From assembly GCA_035632095.1 (NCBI GenBank), contig DASQHM010000046.1:1-9982 (forward strand): a DNA stretch of 9,982 nt. Direction: 5' to 3'. Under the pieces are notes generated by a model. It worked only from the letters and a program-made list of their open reading frames with translations. It did no database searches and was not told the DNA's origin. Position numbers and translations under genes: made by a program. Each line of letters starts with the position of its first letter. Positions within the stretch are counted from its first letter, which is position 1. This stretch comes from DASQHM01 sp035632095. Its GTDB lineage: Bacteria; Pseudomonadota; Alphaproteobacteria; Ferrovibrionales; Ferrovibrionaceae. Positions 6,903 to 9,982 of this stretch are shown here, one piece after another.

Positions 6903-6946
6903 CTTACCCTAACCCTCCCCCTTGAGGGGGAGGGAAGGGAGGGGGG
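6903..6946. repeat. GC-rich palindromic intergenic element before the chaperone genes
   Basis: CCCTCCCCC (6913-6921) and GGGGGAGGG (6926-6934) form a perfect 9-base stem with a TTGA loop. It is preceded by CTTACCCTAA and followed by AAGGGAGGGGGG. It shares the CCCTAACCCTCCCC core with the element at 957-1025, so the two belong to the same class of dispersed palindromic repeat. No T-run follows. It marks the right border of the lower-GC block 5815-6900. Confidence 0.62.
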
Positions 6947-6947
6947 T

Positions 6948-6975
6948 GTCCTCCGTGTGTCCGTGGTGAAAACCT
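6948..6975 (-). repeat. dispersed intergenic repeat of the TTTCACCACGGA type
   Basis: Read on the minus strand this stretch is TTTTCACCACGGACACAC followed by GGAGGA. It closely resembles the 'TTTCACCACgGAGaCACgGAGG' motif that I remember as a frequent intergenic repeat in many bacterial genomes. It abuts the palindromic element on its left and ends about 17 bases before the chaperone ATG. Recognition is from memory. Confidence 0.4.
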
Positions 6976-6991
6976 TCTTCAGAAAGCACAG

Positions 6992-7318
6992 ATGACCGCA
7001 ACCGCGATCACCCTCGGCGGTCGCGACTACGCCGTCCGTCCGCTCACGCTCGGCCAGCTCCGCATCGTCCTGCCGGCCTTCGCCCGCGCGGCCAGGCTCA
7101 ACGCCGCCGACGGCATTGACGCCGCGATTGACATCCTGGCGGCGGCGCTGGCGCGCGATCACGCTTCGCTCACCCGCGACGCGCTGCTCGAAATCGAGGC
7201 GACACCGCAGGAACTCGCTTCCGCCGTCGCGCAAATCGCCGAGCTCTCCGGCCTGGTGCCGAAGGACGGTGCGCCGGGGGAGGGCTTCCCCAAGGGGGAA
7301 GCCCGAGCGGGCCGGTGA
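6992..7318 (+). CDS. phage tail assembly chaperone, first component
   Basis: 108 aa. The N-terminus ITLGGRDYAVRPLTLGQLRIVLPAFARAA is the typical 'i.lgGr.y.vrpLtlgqlr.l.pa' opening of small tail assembly chaperones in compact siphovirus-like and GTA-like tails. A helical body follows and then a charged Gly/Pro tail (GAPGEGFPKGEARAGR). Such proteins bind the tape measure protein before tube assembly. No good ribosome site is seen; a weak AGAAAG lies at 6981-6986. The stop overlaps the GTG of the next gene (GTGA, 7315-7318). The downstream partner lies in the -1 frame, as in lambda G/GT-type pairs. Confidence 0.75.
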   Translation: MTATAITLGGRDYAVRPLTLGQLRIVLPAFARAARLNAADGIDAAIDILAAALARDHASLTRDALLEIEATPQELASAVAQIAELSGLVPKDGAPGEGFPKGEARAGR

Positions 7319-7557
7319 ACTGGGCCGATCTCTACGCCCTCGTCGCCACCGCGTGCGGCTACACCTGGGCCGAGATCGACGCCATGAGCCTGTCCGCCTT
7401 GCGCGAATTGCTCGATTACTGGTCGCGCCATCCGCCGGCGCATCTGCTGTTGGCGGCGGCGCTGCGTTTCACGCCGAAGCCCAAGTCCGCGCGCGCCGCC
7501 TTCGCGGATCTTGCGGCACTCGCGCCCGGCGGCGTGCTGTCGCTCAAACCGGTTTGA
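7315..7557 (+). CDS. phage tail assembly chaperone, second component
   Basis: 80 aa, GTG start overlapping the previous stop. The protein WADLYALVATACGYTWAEIDAMSLSALRELLDYWSRHPPAHLLLAAAL fits the second small chaperone that follows the first in these modules ('W......g.t..ei..mtl.el..ll.yw...PP.h'). The upstream -1 frame is open across the end of the first gene, so a frameshift fusion is possible as well as translational coupling. Normally the tape measure gene comes directly after; here two minus-strand genes are placed between them, and the first of these ends only two bases beyond this stop. Confidence 0.68.
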   Translation: MNWADLYALVATACGYTWAEIDAMSLSALRELLDYWSRHPPAHLLLAAALRFTPKPKSARAAFADLAALAPGGVLSLKPV

Positions 7558-7559
7558 AT

Positions 7560-7814
7560 TCAGCCGCTGCTCTGGGACCAGCCATGGTCCACCATGCACG
7601 CGTTGAATATGCGGTTGTCCGTATAGGTCCCGTGGCCGAGCACGCCGGTGAACGGATTGATGAATACCGATCCGCCGGGCCGCTCGGCCTCCTTGAGGCA
7701 ATCCGACCGGTCTTCGCCAAAGGCCTGCTGGCTGGCTCCGGGCTTCACCCACCCGCTGCTGCATCCGGCCAAAAAAACGAGGCCGCAGCACAGCGTGAAC
7801 AACCGAATTGTCAT
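7560..7814 (-). CDS. small outer-membrane-type lipoprotein, 84 aa
   Basis: Starts at ATG (7814) with GGAG about six to seven bases upstream on the minus strand (complement of 7822-7825). The N-terminus MTIRLFTLCCGLVFLAGC is a textbook lipoprotein signal with lipobox LAGC and lipidated Cys18. The mature part contains W-KPGAS-QAF, DRSDCLKEAE, NPFTGVLGHGTYTDNRIFNACMVDHGW, a layout seen in small proteobacterial lipoproteins of unknown role; two further cysteines (in SDC and ACM) may pair. It should sit in the inner leaflet of the outer membrane or in the inner membrane. It is convergent with the chaperone gene and downstream of the acyltransferase on the same strand, with a 109-base gap. Confidence 0.78.
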   Translation of the reverse strand: MTIRLFTLCCGLVFLAGCSSGWVKPGASQQAFGEDRSDCLKEAERPGGSVFINPFTGVLGHGTYTDNRIFNACMVDHGWSQSSG

Positions 7815-7843
7815 TGGCGCGCTCCGTTTCAGCGCGCATCCAC

Positions 7844-7849
7844 TTTATA
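7844..7849 (-). promoter_or_regulatory. possible -10 box for the lipoprotein gene
   Basis: On the minus strand TATAAA lies about 30 bases before the lipoprotein ATG, in the only AT-rich spot of this gap. No matching -35 was found, so support is weak. Confidence 0.25.
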
Positions 7850-7923
7850 CCCCGGGCCCAAACGGAGTTAGACGGCGGACGATCAAATTTCCGTGCGCGC
7901 CGTCGCCGCGCAAATCGTGAAGG

Positions 7924-8778
7924 CTACGCCTCGCGCGGCCAGCGCCGGTGCAGCCACAGCCATTGCTCGGGCCGCGCCACGATCCAGTCTTCGATCGTCG
8001 CGGTGACGCGCTTCATCGTCTCGAGCACGTTTTCGGCGGTGTCGCGCCGGTCGGGCACTTCGATCTGCGGCAGAACGGTGAAGCGGAAGCGCGTCCCGTT
8101 CAAACGCTCGACCCGCACCGGCACGATCGGACAGTCGAAGCGCAACGCCAGCCGCGCGATCGCCGGCGCCGTCATCGCGTCGCGGCCGAAGAACGGCACC
8201 GCGATACCGTCGTTCATCTTCTGATCGACCAGCATGGCGACGTGGCCGCCCTGGTGCAGATGGCGGAGCAGGTCGCGGCCGCCGTCGGCGCCTTTGGCGA
8301 CGGCGCGGCGCGCTTTCATCCGCCGGCGCAGCACGCGGTCGGCCCATGGATTGTTCGACGCGCGAAACACCGACAGCAGCGACGGGCCGAGCAAACGATG
8401 GACGGTGGAGGGACCGACTTCCCAATTGGCGAAATGGCCGCCGAACAAAATCGCCGGCCGGCGCGCATCGCGCAGCGCTGCCACCTCCGTGCCGTTGACG
8501 ATCTCGACGCGTTGCGATCCGGCGGCGCAGATCGTGTCGAGGTGCGGGAATTCGGCGACCGAGCGGCCGAGATTGTCCCACATGCCGTGCACGATCCGGC
8601 GGTTTTCGTCGTCGCTGTTGCCGGGCAGGGCGCGGCGGAGATTCCTGAACGCGCGGCGCGAGATGCCGAGGCGCGGGCCGATCGTCCGTCCGAGCCAGCC
8701 GCCGAGCGCCGACGCCCAATCGACCGGCAGCAGGCCAAACGCGGTCATGACCGCGAACAAGCCGGCCGCTTCGGCCAA
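7924..8778 (-). CDS. LpxL/HtrB-type lipid A acyltransferase
   Basis: 284 aa from TTG 8778. The family motifs of lipid A late acyltransferases (Lip_A_acyltrans) are all present in order: a hydrophobic N-terminal segment (5-19), LGRTIGPRLGISRRAFRNLRRALP (29-52), the catalytic H-x4-E in GGHFANWE (H115, E120), FRASNNPWADRVL (138-150), LVDQKMNDGIAVPFFGRDAMT (183-203), CPIVPVRVERL and PEQWLWLHRRW (270-280). The enzyme transfers a fatty acyl chain to a lipid A precursor at the inner face of the cytoplasmic membrane. Length is slightly short (usual about 290-310). The reading frame stays open upstream with family-like residues (RQARYLAEAAGLF), but no ATG or GTG is found there, so the start is uncertain. 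It lies antisense inside the tail operon with host-like GC (68% in a sampled row). Confidence 0.88.
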   Translation of the reverse strand: MAEAAGLFAVMTAFGLLPVDWASALGGWLGRTIGPRLGISRRAFRNLRRALPGNSDDENRRIVHGMWDNLGRSVAEFPHLDTICAAGSQRVEIVNGTEVAALRDARRPAILFGGHFANWEVGPSTVHRLLGPSLLSVFRASNNPWADRVLRRRMKARRAVAKGADGGRDLLRHLHQGGHVAMLVDQKMNDGIAVPFFGRDAMTAPAIARLALRFDCPIVPVRVERLNGTRFRFTVLPQIEVPDRRDTAENVLETMKRVTATIEDWIVARPEQWLWLHRRWPREA

Positions 8779-8835
8779 ATACCGTGCTTGGCGCGGCGCT
8801 GCGCGAAGGTGCCCGATGGTTGGAATTGCTCCCCC

Positions 8836-8855
8836 GGTCCGCCGGTAAGCGGACC
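8836..8855. other. inverted repeat between acyltransferase and tape measure genes
   Basis: GGTCCGC (8836-8842) and GCGGACC (8849-8855) form a perfect 7-base stem with a 6-base loop, in the region between the divergent acyltransferase and tape measure genes. It has no T-run. It may be an operator or a chance hairpin in GC-rich DNA. Confidence 0.25.
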
Positions 8856-8908
8856 CGGCAATTCGTAGTCTAGCACTAACGATTTGCCGAATGCCTCAGG
8901 AATGAGCC

Positions 8909-9808
8909 ATGGCCGATGACAACGGCGTGACGGTCGGCGTTGCCGCCGATATCTCGAATTTTACCGATGGCATGGCGCAGGCGCGCGCCGCGGCGGACGA
9001 AACCTTCGGCCGCATCCGCGCCAGCGCGCAATCCGCCGCCGGCGGCATGGACAAAAGCTTCGCCGCCGGCGCCGATCAGCTGACCAAGCAGCAGCAGAAG
9101 CTCGCTGCTTCGTGGCTGGCGATGTTCCGGCCGATCAACGCCGCTTTCGACACATCGATCACCGGCATGATCCTCGGCACCACCACCTGGCAAAAGGCGG
9201 TCGCGCGCATCGGTCAGAGCATCGTCGCCGAGGAAGTCGGCAACGCGCTCAAGATCGCCGAGAACTGGGCGGTGACCGAGCTGGTCAAGACCACGGCGAC
9301 GCAGCAGGGCGCCGCCGCGCGCACCGCCGCCGAGCAAAGCGCCGGCGACGCCTCGCTGGCGTCGCTCGCGTTGAAGGCGATCAAGGCGATCACGACCGAT
9401 GCGGCGCAGACCTTCGCCGGCGTCTTCGCCTTCCTCGCGCCCGAGATGGGCCCGGCCGCTGCGGCGCCGGCTGCGGCATCGGAAGCGACGGTGCTGGCAA
9501 CGACCGGCGCGGTCGCGTCCGCCGCCGGCGGCCTATGGGACGTGCCCGGCACGATCCTGTCGGTGCTCCATCCGGAAGAAAGCGTCATTCCGGCGTCGGT
9601 TGCCAATCCGATGCGCGACTTCTTTTCCGGTGGCGTGTCGCCGGGCGGCGCCGGCGGTGACATCCACATCCACGGTCCGCTGGTCAGCGCCATCGACACG
9701 CAAACCGGCGCGCAGTTCCTCAAGACCAACATGCGCGCCATCGCCCGCGGTCTCGCGTTCGAGCTGCGCAACTTCAATTCCAGCCTGACGCCTTCCCTCG
9801 GCGGCTGA
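8909..9808 (+). CDS. short phage tail tape measure protein
   Basis: 299 aa, ATG with AGGAA (8898-8902) six bases upstream. The N-terminus VTVGVAADISNFTDGMAQARAAADETFGRI is the usual 'v.v.aD...F..gl..a...' opening of tape measure proteins. A helical part (residues 50-160) and an Ala/Gly-rich hydrophobic stretch (163-208) follow, then the characteristic end: GGLWDVPGTILSVLHPEESVIPASVANPMRDFF (207-239), GGDIHIHGPLVSAIDTQTGAQFL (249-271). Most siphovirus tape measures are several times longer; this length matches those of GTA-like short tails. The protein sets tail length and is threaded through the tube. It is separated from its chaperones by two minus-strand genes. The next gene begins one base after the stop. 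Confidence 0.82.
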   Translation: MADDNGVTVGVAADISNFTDGMAQARAAADETFGRIRASAQSAAGGMDKSFAAGADQLTKQQQKLAASWLAMFRPINAAFDTSITGMILGTTTWQKAVARIGQSIVAEEVGNALKIAENWAVTELVKTTATQQGAAARTAAEQSAGDASLASLALKAIKAITTDAAQTFAGVFAFLAPEMGPAAAAPAAASEATVLATTGAVASAAGGLWDVPGTILSVLHPEESVIPASVANPMRDFFSGGVSPGGAGGDIHIHGPLVSAIDTQTGAQFLKTNMRAIARGLAFELRNFNSSLTPSLGG

Positions 9809-9809
9809 C

Positions 9810-9982
9810 ATGACCGAACCGGTATTTCCCGCGCTGGCTGGCCTCGGCTGGTCGGTAAAGCGCGCGCCCGTCTGGAAGACGCGCGCGCAGCAGGCGATCT
9901 CCGGCAAGGAGACGCGCCTCGCCGATTGGTCCTATCCCGCGTGGCAGTGGACGCTGACGTTCGATTTCCTGCGCGCCGATCC
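9810..9982 (+). CDS. DUF2460-type distal tail protein, N-terminal part
   Basis: Runs off the window end. The visible 57 residues include FPALAGLGWSVKRAPVWKTR, AQQAISGKETRLADW and YPAWQWTLTFDFLRAD, the pattern of the DUF2460 / distal tail family ('fP...g.......p.w.T.v....sGkE.R...w..p.w.w.l.ydvLr'), which in gene transfer agents and related tails forms the ring at the tip of the tube. The ATG lies one base after the tape measure stop with no clear ribosome site, so it depends on coupling. This order (tape measure, then DUF2460) supports a GTA-like or compact siphovirus tail. Confidence 0.75.
   Translation, partial: MTEPVFPALAGLGWSVKRAPVWKTRAQQAISGKETRLADWSYPAWQWTLTFDFLRAD

Noticed and set aside
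7871..7904. Inverted repeat GACGGCG / CGCCGTC after the acyltransferase as a terminator
   Set aside because: The arms are 7 bases with a 20-base loop and no T-run; in 68% GC sequence this is expected by chance.
7948..8868. 306-aa ORF on the + strand across the acyltransferase region
   Set aside because: It is the antisense shadow of a gene with full LpxL motifs; its translation is Arg/His/Gln/Ala-rich with no recognisable domain, and it runs into the tape measure leader.
1..9982. CRISPR array, tRNA, rRNA, integrase or attachment site
   Set aside because: No regularly spaced repeats, cloverleaf or recombinase motifs were seen on either strand.

Overview
The window is a stretch of the structural (late) module of a tailed, siphovirus-like prophage or phage-derived particle in a GC-rich proteobacterium. 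An alphaproteobacterium of the Rhizobiales type is my best guess, from the roughly 68-70% GC of the structural genes (hand count on sampled 60-base rows), the short compact gene set, the lipid A acyltransferase and the style of the intergenic repeats. No integrase, portal, terminase or tRNA lies in the window, so its ends and the lifestyle of the element cannot be judged.

The structural genes are all on the + strand and in the usual late order: the C-terminal part of an SU10-type major capsid protein (2-946), a 60-aa small protein (1053-1235), a gp6-like head-tail connector (1239-1799), an HK97 gp10-like protein (1796-2263), a tail terminator (2260-2682), the major tail tube protein (5071-5814), two small tail-assembly chaperones (6992-7318 and 7315-7557), a very short tape measure protein (8909-9808) and the start of a DUF2460-type distal tail protein (9810 to the window end). 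Connector, gp10 and terminator are joined by 4-base ATGA overlaps. The order from connector to DUF2460 resembles gene transfer agent and compact siphovirus tails of Alphaproteobacteria.

Three blocks that do not belong to a tail interrupt this module. Block 1 (2683-5040) lies between tail terminator and tail tube. It is a tightly overlapping three-gene operon of visibly lower GC (58% in a sampled row) that has a perfect TATAAT and encodes three soluble proteins of unknown function. Block 2 (5815-6990) lies between tube and chaperones. It is lower still in GC (43-58% in sampled rows) and holds a secreted four-cysteine protein, a 65-aa putative zinc-binding protein and two kinds of intergenic repeat. 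Block 3 (7560-8908) lies between chaperones and tape measure. It is on the opposite strand and GC-rich, and encodes a small lipoprotein and an LpxL/HtrB-type lipid A acyltransferase.

The structural genes would build a head connected to a short non-contractile tail. The inserted genes look like cargo (morons): one candidate for changing the host surface (acyltransferase and lipoprotein), one exported protein, and one unknown three-gene operon that is the best candidate for an undescribed system. These roles are inferred from position and composition; none is shown by the sequence itself.
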